The translations under genes were made by a program, and so were the position numbers. Of a DNA stretch of 64,000 nucleotides, positions 18,520-27,780 are shown in pieces. The notes beneath the pieces are model-generated. The model saw only the letters and a list, made by a program, of their open reading frames with translations, was not told the DNA's origin and made no database searches. The DNA comes from Gemmatimonadaceae bacterium (GTDB lineage: Bacteria; Gemmatimonadota; Gemmatimonadetes; Gemmatimonadales; Gemmatimonadaceae). The number at the start of each line of letters is the position of its first letter. The stretch's first letter is position 1. The stretch covers positions 1-64,000 of the forward strand of contig JACVCD010000013.1 in the NCBI GenBank assembly GCA_016742275.1. Direction: 5' to 3'.

Positions 18520-19019
18520 TCGCTCGCACCCGTCGTCGTGCGCTGTTGGTTTCCCTTGGTGTGGCCACCTCGCTGTTGGCCGCCGGTCTCATGGCAGGCT
18601 GCGCGACATTGGGACGCGCATCGTTCAAGGAGCCCGATGTACAACTCAAGGACGTTGTGGTGACCGGACTCGGATTGAGTGGTGGCAGCGTGGATGTGTT
18701 GCTGTCCGTGTACAATCCCAACGGCTACAAGCTTGATGCACTCAAGATGACGTACATCGTCGACATCGACGCGATCAAGTTGGGTGAAGGCGAACTCGAT
18801 GGGCGTTTTGTCGTGCCAGAGAAGGACAGCTCCACGGTGCGTCTGCCCGTGCGCTTCACTTATGCGGGTCTCGGTGCGGCGGGTCGCGCGCTGATGCAGT
18901 CGGGCAGCGTGAACTACCGCGTGCGTGGCGACTTTGTGGTGTCGACGCCGATTGGCAACTTCACACGCCCGTACGATCGCACCGGCCGCTATTCCACGAT
19001 GACCGGCAACGGGCGCTGA
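18516..19019 (+). CDS. LEA type 2 (LEA14-like) lipoprotein
   Basis: This 167-residue protein has a basic N-terminus, a hydrophobic stretch and the lipobox LMAGC, so it should be lipid-anchored at the periplasmic face of a membrane. The remainder resembles the LEA14/WHy beta-sandwich: PDVQLKDVVVTGLGLSGGSVDVLLSVYNPNGYKLD with the typical NPNG turn, followed by polar beta strands. LEA14-like proteins are linked to stress protection, but bacterial functions are poorly known. It overlaps the rarA stop by four bases. Confidence 0.8.
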   Translation: MIARTRRRALLVSLGVATSLLAAGLMAGCATLGRASFKEPDVQLKDVVVTGLGLSGGSVDVLLSVYNPNGYKLDALKMTYIVDIDAIKLGEGELDGRFVVPEKDSSTVRLPVRFTYAGLGAAGRALMQSGSVNYRVRGDFVVSTPIGNFTRPYDRTGRYSTMTGNGR

Positions 19020-19119
19020 ATCACACGTCGTAAATCGTAGCAAAGACACTTCGATCAGGATCTGACACATCAGTCGCGAAACGATTTCCCTGACAGCACC
19101 CATCGAGCGGGTCATCCTG

Positions 19120-20421
19120 GTGAGCGCGCCATTCAAGCGCAGCTCGGCCAAGCATCATGTGGATGAACACCTCGAGGAACTGGCGCGCCTGGCCGATACG
19201 GCCGGCGCTCAAGTCGTTGGCACTCTGACGCAGCAACTCGACCGTCCGCATCCGGGAACCTATCTCGGCTCCGGCAAGGTCGAAGAGCTCAAGCTGCGCA
19301 TCCAGGAACTCAACGCCACACTCGTCATCTTCGACGACGAACTCTCACCTGCGCAGAGCCGAAACGTCGAGCAGATCGTGCACACGCGCGTCATGGATCG
19401 CGCGGAACTCATTCTCGATATCTTCGCCACTCGTGCCCGCTCCAGTGAAGCGCGCATGCAGGTGGAATTGGCGCAGCTCTCGTACATGTTGCCGCGTCTG
19501 ACGCGCATGTGGACGCACCTTGAGAAGATGCGCGGTGGTATCGGTATGCGCGGTCCGGGTGAAACACAGCTCGAAACTGACCGGCGACTCATTCAGCATC
19601 GCATTCGCGTGCTCAAGGAGCGGTTGGTCGATGTGGAGCGCGCTCGTGAGATCCAGCGACAGCAGCGGCAGACACATTTTCGCGTCGCATTGGTTGGCTA
19701 TACCAATGCTGGCAAGTCGTCCGTGCTACGGTCTCTGGCAGATGATCGGGATGTTTTCGTGGAAGACCGCCTGTTCGCCACCCTCGATCCGTTGACCAGA
19801 GAAGTCGACATCGGCGAAGGATACACGGCGTTGCTCACGGACACCGTGGGGTTCATTCGTAAGCTGCCTCACCATCTTGTTGCCTCATTCCGCGCCACGC
19901 TGGCGGAAGCGCGTGAAGCAGATCTGCTGCTCCATGTCATCGATGCCACGCATCCGGCGTGGGAAGAACATCGTGATGTCGTGGACGGTGTGCTCACCGA
20001 GCTCGGCTTGAGCGATAGGCCGTTGCTCTATGTGATGAACAAGATGGATGCACTGCCCGCGGAGAACGAAACCGCGATACGTGAACGGGTCGCCAATCTC
20101 ATTCCGAATTCGCTGTTCGTGTCGGCACTGGCCGAGGGTGGGCTGGATGGACTGCGCGCTGCACTGCGCGAAAGCCTTCGCAGTCAGCGTCCCGTGCTCG
20201 AGGTGCGCATTCCCGCCTCAAATGGTCGTCTCATCGCCGAAGTGCATCGCGATGGCGAAGTGCTCGATCAGTCCACCGATGAAGACACTATCGTGCTGCG
20301 GGCTCGACTCGATGAACGTGCCATCGGGCGACTGCGTCAGGCTGGCGCCCGGGTCACAGTGACACAGAGCGTCACACGCCCTCGTTCGGTGTTGGCGGAA
20401 GCTGGCGTTCCTTTGCCGTAG
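19120..20421 (+). CDS. hflX: GTPase HflX
   Basis: HflX is a ribosome-associated GTPase that splits stalled or heat-damaged ribosomes. The N-terminal domain contains HPGTYLGSGKVEEL, FDDELSPAQSRN and GGIGMRGPGETQLE. The G domain has G1 GYTNAGKSS at residues 193-201, G3 DTVGFIRKLPHHLV and G4 NKMD. The length of 433 residues is normal. The only conventional start is GTG 19120, but the frame stays open to 19066, and the upstream codons (IERVIL, then VSAPFK) look like the family N-terminus. The true start may therefore be a non-standard codon upstream. Confidence 0.93.
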   Translation: MSAPFKRSSAKHHVDEHLEELARLADTAGAQVVGTLTQQLDRPHPGTYLGSGKVEELKLRIQELNATLVIFDDELSPAQSRNVEQIVHTRVMDRAELILDIFATRARSSEARMQVELAQLSYMLPRLTRMWTHLEKMRGGIGMRGPGETQLETDRRLIQHRIRVLKERLVDVERAREIQRQQRQTHFRVALVGYTNAGKSSVLRSLADDRDVFVEDRLFATLDPLTREVDIGEGYTALLTDTVGFIRKLPHHLVASFRATLAEAREADLLLHVIDATHPAWEEHRDVVDGVLTELGLSDRPLLYVMNKMDALPAENETAIRERVANLIPNSLFVSALAEGGLDGLRAALRESLRSQRPVLEVRIPASNGRLIAEVHRDGEVLDQSTDEDTIVLRARLDERAIGRLRQAGARVTVTQSVTRPRSVLAEAGVPLP

Positions 20422-20444
20422 AACGGCGCCGCACAACATGCACA

Positions 20445-20488
20445 AACGACAACGGCCGGTCATGCGAACATGACCGGCCGTTGTCGTT
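20445..20488. terminator. Bidirectional terminator between hflX and tRNA-Val
   Basis: A perfect 20-bp inverted repeat (20445-20464 and 20469-20488) encloses a CGAA tetraloop. It lies between the end of hflX on the plus strand and the 3' end of tRNA-Val on the minus strand, so it can serve both convergent units. Runs of T are short on either side. Confidence 0.8.
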
Positions 20489-20494
20489 ATGGAG

Positions 20495-20568
20495 TGGGCG
20501 CGCAGGGACTCGAACCCCGGACCTCTGCTGTGTGAAAGCAGCGCTCTAACCAGCTGAGCTACGCGCCC
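20495..20568 (-). tRNA. tRNA-Val (anticodon CAC)
   Basis: On the minus strand the 74-base cloverleaf starts GGGCGCGTAGCTCAGCTGG. It has a 7-bp acceptor stem (GGGCGCG with CGCGCCC), an anticodon arm CTGCT/AGCAG with loop TTCACAC, and a T-arm with TTCGAGT. The anticodon CAC reads GUG valine codons. The discriminator base is A and CCA is not encoded. The tRNA is followed by the shared hairpin terminator. Confidence 0.95.
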
Positions 20569-20674
20569 GTCGAACACCGTCTACCGTTTGGAGGACGGAT
20601 CGAAAACGTAACGGAGGAGCTGTGGTGAGGGAAGCCCCCACAGCGAAAAACAACACAACCTGCAATGCAACAAG

Positions 20675-20748
20675 TGGTCCGGGTGGGACTTGAACCCACG
20701 ATCCTTCGATTATGAGTCGAGCGCTTTGACCGACTAAGCTACCGGACC
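20675..20748 (-). tRNA. tRNA with anticodon CAT (elongator Met or lysidine-modified Ile2)
   Basis: The minus-strand 74-base cloverleaf starts GGTCCGGTAGCTTAGTCGG and has loop CTCATAA, T-loop TTCAAGT and discriminator A. CCA is not encoded. The G1-C72 pair rules out initiator tRNA. C4-G69 and C5-G68 in the acceptor stem resemble E. coli Ile2 rather than its elongator Met tRNA, so Ile2 (C34 changed to lysidine by TilS) is possible. The outermost anticodon-stem position is a C-A mismatch. A TAGATT hexamer (minus strand, 20784-20789) could be its promoter -10. Confidence 0.9.
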
Positions 20749-20854
20749 ATTCTGGCGCCTCACCGCACGCCACAACCTGCTGGAATCTACTTCAGAGTGA
20801 CCCCGGAGCGCAGCCGCACTCGAGGCCCCAATCCGATTCCGATCACGTTTCCGT
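20749..20854. other. Spacer between tRNA(CAT) and hldA
   Basis: I see no gene here. The segment holds the candidate tRNA promoter hexamer and one of two 12-base tandem units (20843-20866) that straddle the hldA stop codon. Confidence 0.5.
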
Positions 20855-21850
20855 TTACGTTTCCGTGCGATGCTGATCGTACGCTTCGAGCACTTCGTCG
20901 GGAGACACCGTGGCCGCGCCGAGTTTCCCGACTTCCACACCAGCAGCGTAGTTGGCCACGATGGCCGCCTCAAGAGCCGTAGCTCCCGCAGCAAGCATGG
21001 TGGCGAGATAGGCGGTCACCGTATCACCGGCTCCGACAACGTCGTACACCTCGCGCGCCGTCGTGGGCACACGGTGTACCACACCGTCGGACGACACCAA
21101 TGCCATGCCTTGTTCGCCGAGTGTGAGCAGCAGATGTTCGACACCCAGACGCGCAAACGTCTCAGGTAGTGCGGCGGGGTGTTCGAGATCAACAGCGGCA
21201 CCCAATGCGCTCTCGAGTTCGCGTCGATTGGGCTTGAATACCGTGGCGCCGCGATACGCAAAGAAGTTGCGGAACTTCGGGTCGACGACCACCGGTAGTC
21301 CGCGTGATCGCGCCATCTTGATGGCGCCCTCGATCACGGCCGGAACCAGGACACCCTTGTTGTAATCTTCGAAAACCACGGCTGTCGCCTGCGGCATGGC
21401 GCGCTCCACCGCTGCCAGCACGGCATCGACATCAGCCTGTTGCAGATCGCTATCGTCTTCTTCATCGAAGCGAACAAGCTGCTGCGCACGCGCCATCACG
21501 CGCGTCTTGGTGGTCGTTGGGCGACCTACAGTCACAAGCGAGCGTGACTCCATGCGTCCGGCTTCCAAGCGCTCGCGCAGCGTATTGCCCGCACGGTCAT
21601 CACCCACCACAGCCACGAGATCGCACCCCGCGCTCAGTGCGGCCACGTTCTGCGCCACGTTGGCTGCGCCGCCCAGGGCCAATTTGGTGTCTCGCACACG
21701 AACCACCGGAACCGGCGCTTCCGGTGAAATCCGGTCCACATCGCCGCGCAGATAGACATCAAGCATGGCATCGCCGATGATGACTACGTGCTGGGCACGG
21801 CCGGCGTCGAGCAAAGCGACCAATCGGTCGCGGGGGATGAGTGGCATCAT
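20855..21850 (-). CDS. hldA: D-glycero-beta-D-manno-heptose-7-phosphate kinase (RfaE1/HldA)
   Basis: This 331-residue PfkB-family kinase phosphorylates heptose 7-phosphate at C1 on the way to ADP-heptose. Motifs: IIGDAMLDVYLRGDVDRISPEAPVPVV near the start, characteristic of RfaE; GGAANVAQN; VVDPK; FKPNRRELE; and the catalytic GAGDT motif in DVVGAGDTVTAYL. The protein stops at the end of the kinase domain, so the HldE adenylyltransferase domain must be encoded elsewhere. It is divergent from the EamA gene; TAGCTT lies 6 bases before its ATG. Together with gmhA it implies heptose-containing LPS or a related glycan. Confidence 0.92.
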   Translation of the reverse strand: MMPLIPRDRLVALLDAGRAQHVVIIGDAMLDVYLRGDVDRISPEAPVPVVRVRDTKLALGGAANVAQNVAALSAGCDLVAVVGDDRAGNTLRERLEAGRMESRSLVTVGRPTTTKTRVMARAQQLVRFDEEDDSDLQQADVDAVLAAVERAMPQATAVVFEDYNKGVLVPAVIEGAIKMARSRGLPVVVDPKFRNFFAYRGATVFKPNRRELESALGAAVDLEHPAALPETFARLGVEHLLLTLGEQGMALVSSDGVVHRVPTTAREVYDVVGAGDTVTAYLATMLAAGATALEAAIVANYAAGVEVGKLGAATVSPDEVLEAYDQHRTET

Positions 21851-21885
21851 GCGAAGAAGCTAACCACGACGTTACCTTGGCGGCG
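21851..21885. promoter_or_regulatory. Divergent start region of hldA and the EamA transporter
   Basis: Only 35 bases separate the two ATGs. TAGCTT (minus strand, 21857-21862) lies 6 bases before hldA and TACCTT (plus strand, 21873-21878) lies 7 bases before the EamA gene. At this spacing both mRNAs would be leaderless or nearly so. Confidence 0.45.
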
Positions 21886-22839
21886 ATGACCAGAGACCCC
21901 TCCGCACGTTCTGCGACGACGCCGTCTCCCTGGTTGGTGCTTGGGGCGGCCCTGATCGGCATTTCATTTGCCGCGCCCCTGATTCGGCTGTCGAATGCCG
22001 ACCCATTGGTCATCGCCACTTGGCGACTGGGGTTCTCACTTATCATCGTGGCGGCCGCGCTGCTGATCACTGGCGGCTGGCGCGCCTGGCGCACATTGGC
22101 CGCTCGCGATCTGATGCTCGCCACCGGCGCGGGCATTCTCCTGGCGGTGCACTTCTGGTCCTGGAATGCCTCACTGCGATTCACCAGCGTGGCCGCCTCC
22201 GTGGCCCTGGTGAATCTGCAACCCGTCTTCATTGCCGCAGCCTCTGCCTGGTGGCTCGATGAAGTGCCCTCGCGCCGTCAGTGGGGTGGCGTCAGTATCG
22301 CGGTGGTTGGTGCGCTAGTGGTGGGGCTCGCCGACATTCCTGGCGGACTGTCGGGAATCGGGGCCGCGATTTTCTCCGGTGGTGCGGGTGACGGCTCCGG
22401 CGGGGGAAGCCGCGCCCTATTCGGTGATCTCCTGGCACTGCTCGGCGCGGTGACCGCCGCCGGGTACTACCTCATCGGGCGCCGTCTCCGGAAGCAACTC
22501 GACGTGTGGTCCTATGTCGGGTTGGTCTACAGCGCCGCCTTCGCGACCTGTCTCGTCCTGGCCTTGGGCACAGGCAAGGTGATCGGTCCGCAGCCGCCGC
22601 GTGAGCTGGCCATTTTTGCGGGACTGGCTCTTGGACCGATGCTGCTCGGACATACGGGCATGAACTGGGCACTCGGGCACCTCCCGGCCTTCGTGGTGAA
22701 CCTCACCACGCTCGGGGAGCCCATTGGGGCCACAATTCTGGCTGCCATTCTTCCGGGAATTGCCGAGGTCCCGGGTGTCGGAACCATAGTCGGCGGGGCC
22801 CTCGTCCTTGGTGGGGTGTTACTGGCTGCCAGACGTTGA
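21886..22839 (+). CDS. EamA/DMT-family transporter
   Basis: This inner-membrane protein of 317 residues has about ten hydrophobic helices in two EamA repeats, separated by a Gly/Ser-rich loop (GGAGDGSGGGSR). FAAPLIRLSNADPLVIATWRL opens the first repeat and HLPAFVVNLTTLGEPIGATILAAILPG lies in the second, typical of drug/metabolite or amino-acid exporters. The substrate is unknown. ATG 21886 matches the family N-terminus; a GTG at 21841 overlaps hldA and is unlikely. Confidence 0.88.
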   Translation: MTRDPSARSATTPSPWLVLGAALIGISFAAPLIRLSNADPLVIATWRLGFSLIIVAAALLITGGWRAWRTLAARDLMLATGAGILLAVHFWSWNASLRFTSVAASVALVNLQPVFIAAASAWWLDEVPSRRQWGGVSIAVVGALVVGLADIPGGLSGIGAAIFSGGAGDGSGGGSRALFGDLLALLGAVTAAGYYLIGRRLRKQLDVWSYVGLVYSAAFATCLVLALGTGKVIGPQPPRELAIFAGLALGPMLLGHTGMNWALGHLPAFVVNLTTLGEPIGATILAAILPGIAEVPGVGTIVGGALVLGGVLLAARR

Positions 22840-22863
22840 GGCCGAAGGGGTTATCTTGCTGGG

Positions 22864-23970
22864 GTGTGGATTCCTGACTTTTTCGCCACGCCCCCTGGAT
22901 CAGCATCGGGCGAGCATGGTGCCGTAGGGGATGGGTTTTCTCCCCCGCCAACGACGCGCAGTCTCGACGTCGTAGTCACCCGGGGCGGGCTCGTAGAGTC
23001 GCGCCATCGGGTCCATGCGGCCGTCGTGTCCGCGGACGGCGTGTTGATCGATGCCGCGCGTGATCCGGAACTCCCGGTGTGGTGGCGTTCCTGCGCCAAG
23101 CCATTTCAGGTCATGCCGCTGCTGCGAAGCGGTGCGTTTGACGCATTGGGGTGGGGCGCGGAGGAATTGGCGCTGGCTTGCGCGTCTCATGGCGGAGAGC
23201 CCGAGCACGTGGCCATTGCGGGTCGCATGCTGGCACGGCTTGGACTCGAAGAGGGCGACCTGGCATGTGGTGCGCATGAACCGTTGGCATCTCGCGGTGC
23301 GCGGGTGCTGCGTGATGCGAGCATGCGACCGACGCGGCTCCACAACAACTGCTCGGGCAAACACGCGGCCATGCTGGCGCGGGCTGCGCATATCGGCGCC
23401 CCGACGGCGGGGTACGAGCGCGCTGATCATGCGGTTCAGCAGGATTGCCGCGTGGCAGTCGCCGAGTGGACGGGGTTAGCGACTGATGCGCTGGGCGTTG
23501 GTGTGGATGGCTGCGGTGTGTCAGTCTTTGCGCTTCCGCTGGCCAATATGGCGCTGTCGTATGCACGACTCGTTCAAGCGGCGGCTTCCGGCGATGCACC
23601 GAGCCGCCGTGTCGTCAGTGCGATGACGGCCATGCCGTTTCTCGTAGGCGGAACTGAACGATTTGATACGCTCCTTATGGAAGCGTGTGGTGGCAATGTC
23701 GTGTGTAAGATCGGTGCCGAAGGTGTACACACGTTTGCCATTGTCGATCGTGGTATCGGTTTCGCGCTCAAGGTCGAAGACGGCGCACCACGGGCACAGT
23801 ATCCAGCCGTGTTGGCATTGCTTGCAGCCTATGGCGCGTTGCCTGATCCGCTGCCAGACGCGCTGCGCGATTCCGTGCAGCGCACGGTGCGCAACACACG
23901 CGGCGAGGGTGTCGGCATCATCTCCGTTGGCGATGCCGATGTGGGCGATGTGTGGGAGATCGCCCGATGA
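22864..23970 (+). CDS. Asparaginase II family protein
   Basis: This 368-residue protein resembles the thermolabile L-asparaginase of Rhizobium etli rather than the E. coli type. Conserved blocks: VVVTRGGLVESRHRVHAAVV, WRSCAKPFQVMPLL, LALACASHGGEPEHV, LHNNCSGKHAAMLA and VDGCGVSVFALPL. CSGKH and the nearby Ser/Lys pairs are invariant in the family. It should hydrolyse asparagine to aspartate and ammonia in the cytoplasm. TATCTT lies 6 bases before the GTG start and no Shine-Dalgarno sequence is visible. It is coupled to the next gene. Confidence 0.87.
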   Translation: MWIPDFFATPPGSASGEHGAVGDGFSPPPTTRSLDVVVTRGGLVESRHRVHAAVVSADGVLIDAARDPELPVWWRSCAKPFQVMPLLRSGAFDALGWGAEELALACASHGGEPEHVAIAGRMLARLGLEEGDLACGAHEPLASRGARVLRDASMRPTRLHNNCSGKHAAMLARAAHIGAPTAGYERADHAVQQDCRVAVAEWTGLATDALGVGVDGCGVSVFALPLANMALSYARLVQAAASGDAPSRRVVSAMTAMPFLVGGTERFDTLLMEACGGNVVCKIGAEGVHTFAIVDRGIGFALKVEDGAPRAQYPAVLALLAAYGALPDPLPDALRDSVQRTVRNTRGEGVGIISVGDADVGDVWEIAR

Positions 23971-24671
23971 GTATGCGTCGTGAGGATGGACACGTTGGAG
24001 AAATGGTGCAACACAATGGTCGTGATACGACTATTGTGCCTTCGCATGAGGGACCGTCGTTGCTTGTGCTCGACGCGGAAACGGCGGATCTGGTGCGCCT
24101 GGCGGCGGTACTGGCCGGTGGTTCCGAAGCTGACATTCGCGCCGCGCTCACCGTGGCTGCGCAGTCGGTTCGTCCGGAGTGGGTAGAGGAAGCGATTCTG
24201 CAGACCTACCTGTTTGCCGGATTTCCGCGTGCATTGAATGGTGCGCGGGAATGGCGCCGTATCAGTGGGCGGACAGCACCAACAATGGACGAATACGCCA
24301 TCGATGATCCGGCGGAACGCGCGGCGCGTGGGCAGGAGACCTGCGCGACGGTGTACGGACGGTTCTACGAGCGGTTGCGGGTGAACATTGCAGAGTTGCA
24401 TCCGGCGCTCGATCTGTGGATGATCGAGGAAGGGTATGGCAAGGTCCTTTCGCGTGCGCTACTTGATCTGGCGCGGCGTGAGCTGTGCATTGTGGCGGCA
24501 TGTGCCATGGCACGTCAGGATCGACAACTGCATTCGCATTTACATGGTGCGCTGCACGCCGGCGCATCACCAGAAGTGGTCACTGCTGCACTCGATGTCG
24601 TGTCGCCTTTGCTTGGCGATGACGACGTGCGGCGCTATCAGGGACTCTGGGCGCGCGTCCAGGGTAAGTAA
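23967..24671 (+). CDS. Carboxymuconolactone-decarboxylase (CMD/AhpD-like) family protein
   Basis: This 234-residue all-helical protein has a C-terminal half resembling the CMD fold: LLDLARRELCIVAACAMARQDRQLHSHLHGALHAGASPEVV is one helix-turn-helix block with the conserved Glu, Cys and His. The CxxC of AhpD is absent, so a peroxidase-partner role is doubtful. The N-terminal half (VRPEWVEEAILQTYLFAGFPRALNG) is also CMD-like, making a tandem arrangement. Its substrate is unknown. ATG 23967 overlaps the asparaginase stop. Confidence 0.72.
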   Translation: MSMRREDGHVGEMVQHNGRDTTIVPSHEGPSLLVLDAETADLVRLAAVLAGGSEADIRAALTVAAQSVRPEWVEEAILQTYLFAGFPRALNGAREWRRISGRTAPTMDEYAIDDPAERAARGQETCATVYGRFYERLRVNIAELHPALDLWMIEEGYGKVLSRALLDLARRELCIVAACAMARQDRQLHSHLHGALHAGASPEVVTAALDVVSPLLGDDDVRRYQGLWARVQGK

Positions 24672-25730
<1,059 letters not shown>

Positions 25731-25740
25731 GTACGTCCCC

Positions 25741-26622
25741 GTGAGCGCGGAAAGCGGCGCAAATGCGAACGCGATGCGTGCGCTTTCTGCGGATGATGCG
25801 GAGTATCCCGCATCGCTTCGCGAGCTGCGTGATGTGCCTGCCACGATCTACGTGCGGGGATCACTTCTCGCCGCGGCATCACCGGCAGTGGCCATTGTTG
25901 GAACGCGCAACGCCACGAACTACGGCTTGCGCGTGGCGCGTGCCATCGCGGGCTTGTGTGCACGTCATGGTGCCAGTGTGATCAGCGGATTGGCCCGTGG
26001 TATTGACGTGGAAGCACATCGTGCCGCACTCGCCGAAGGTGGACGAACGGTGGCTGTGCTGGGAACGGCTATCGATCACTGCTATCCGAAGAGTCACCGC
26101 GAGTGGCAGGAGCGCATTGCGCGCGAAGGTCTGCTCGTTTCGGAGCACGCGCCGGGGGATCCGGGACATGCAGGTTCGTTCCCACGACGTAATCGCATCA
26201 TCGCTGCGCTGGCACAGGTGACGGTAGTGGTCGAAGCACCGGAAAACAGTGGCGCGCTGATCACGGCGGAACACGCGCTGGCACTTGGACGCACCGTGTT
26301 CGTGGTGCCGAATGCCATCGATGTTCCGCAGGCGCGCGGTAGCAATGCCCTCGTGCGCTTGCAGGCAAACCTGCTGTGTGATCCCATCGAGATCATTCAC
26401 GCGCTCAATCTTGATGCGGCGCCGCCACGTGGACCCGTATTGACCGATGATGCGGCGCTGTGCTGGGATGCAATCGTCCACGGTGCACAGGACGTGGCGG
26501 CAATTGCCCGTCATGTCGGTTGGGCTCCGCGCAAGGCGACTGCCGTGCTTGCACTGCTGGAAATCGACGGCCTCGTAACGGTCGACAACACGGGGATGGT
26601 GCATCAGGCGGTCGGTGTCTGA
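25741..26622 (+). CDS. dprA: DNA processing protein DprA/Smf
   Basis: DprA loads RecA on incoming single-stranded DNA during natural transformation and is also widespread in non-competent bacteria. The Rossmann core shows GTRNATNYGLRVA, SGLARGIDVEAHRAAL, VAVLGTAIDHCYPKSH and FPRRNRIIAAL. A winged-helix C-terminus spans about the last 65 residues (VAAIARHVGWAPRKATAVLALLEIDGLV). The protein has 293 residues from GTG 25741, just after obgE; the frame runs further left but overlaps obgE. ATG 25774 is an alternative start. The N-terminal helical SAM-like part of longer DprAs is missing. Confidence 0.92.
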   Translation: MSAESGANANAMRALSADDAEYPASLRELRDVPATIYVRGSLLAAASPAVAIVGTRNATNYGLRVARAIAGLCARHGASVISGLARGIDVEAHRAALAEGGRTVAVLGTAIDHCYPKSHREWQERIAREGLLVSEHAPGDPGHAGSFPRRNRIIAALAQVTVVVEAPENSGALITAEHALALGRTVFVVPNAIDVPQARGSNALVRLQANLLCDPIEIIHALNLDAAPPRGPVLTDDAALCWDAIVHGAQDVAAIARHVGWAPRKATAVLALLEIDGLVTVDNTGMVHQAVGV

Positions 26623-27772
26623 TACGGCTGTTGGTACCAATGCCGTGCGACACGTCTATCTGCACGTGCCGTTCTGTGCCCGACGCTGTAGCTACTGCGA
26701 TTTCTCCATCGCAGTACGTCGTACGGTGCCGTGGCGTGCATTTGCCGACGCTGTCGCTCGCGAAGTAGAAGTCCGAACTGTCGCCCAGCCACAGACTACT
26801 CTGGACACACTCTACCTCGGCGGCGGTACACCATCTCACCTTGGCGTTGATGGTGTGCAGGCTACGCTCGATGGGCTGAGACCGTACCTGTCGTGGAACG
26901 AGGCCACTGAAGTCACGCTGGAAGCCAATCCGGAAGACATTTCCGTTGAAGCCGTACGCGCATGGAAGGCCGCCGGCGTGAATCGGCTGTCCATTGGCAT
27001 ACAGAGCTTCGATGATCGGGTGCTGACGTGGATGCATCGTGTGCACGATGCGGCGCGAGCCGAGGCAGCTGTGGAAGCGGCGCGCGCTGGAGGTATTGAT
27101 GCATTCTCGGTGGATCTGATCTTTGCTGCGCCTGAGCGACTCGAGCGCGATTGGTCGGACGATGTGTCACGCATTCTTGCGCTTGGCGCGGACCATGTGT
27201 CGCTGTACGGACTGACCATCGAGCCCCACACGCCGCTGGGCCGCTGGCACGCCCGCGGGGAAGAGCAGGAGGCCGATGAATCGCGCTACGAAGCAGAGTT
27301 TCTCGAGGCGCACAACCGGCTGACGGCGGCGGGGTATGAGCACTACGAGGTCTCAAACTTCGGTCGTGTCGGACGCCGCGCGCGCCACAACAGCGCCTAC
27401 TGGAGGGGCGTGCCCTACCTCGGGCTGGGGCCGGCCGCACACGGATTTGATGGCGTCGATCGTCGATGGAATCTGAGCGCGTACGCGGCGTGGGACGATG
27501 CGGTGACTGCGGGCGCGGATCCCGTCGAGGGACGGGAAACGCTGTCGTCTGAGAATCAGATCGCCGAATCGGTGTATCTCGGGCTTCGGACCATTGATGG
27601 CCTTGAAGTGCGGGGGGCGCACGAGATTGCACATGTCCAACGTTGGCGGGAGGAGGGATGGGTGAAGCTTCAGGAACGTGATGGAACGACCCGATTGGTG
27701 TGCACCGCGGAGGGCTGGCTGCGGTTGGATGCATTGGCCGCCGACTTGACAGCGTTTCGAAGCGGTTCGTAG
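26615..27772 (+). CDS. hemW: Radical SAM heme chaperone HemW
   Basis: This 385-residue radical-SAM protein starts HVYLHVPFCARRCSYCDF with the CxxxCxxC cluster motif, followed by TLYLGGGTPS, VNRLSIGIQSF and the HemW-specific RHNSAYWRGVPYLGLGPAAHGF. HemW was formerly misnamed as an oxygen-independent coproporphyrinogen oxidase. It hands heme to respiratory proteins and lacks the extra residues of HemN. The GTG start lies within the end of dprA (8-base overlap). Confidence 0.92.
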   Translation: MSDTAVGTNAVRHVYLHVPFCARRCSYCDFSIAVRRTVPWRAFADAVAREVEVRTVAQPQTTLDTLYLGGGTPSHLGVDGVQATLDGLRPYLSWNEATEVTLEANPEDISVEAVRAWKAAGVNRLSIGIQSFDDRVLTWMHRVHDAARAEAAVEAARAGGIDAFSVDLIFAAPERLERDWSDDVSRILALGADHVSLYGLTIEPHTPLGRWHARGEEQEADESRYEAEFLEAHNRLTAAGYEHYEVSNFGRVGRRARHNSAYWRGVPYLGLGPAAHGFDGVDRRWNLSAYAAWDDAVTAGADPVEGRETLSSENQIAESVYLGLRTIDGLEVRGAHEIAHVQRWREEGWVKLQERDGTTRLVCTAEGWLRLDALAADLTAFRSGS

Positions 27773-27780
27773 GCTTCGGC

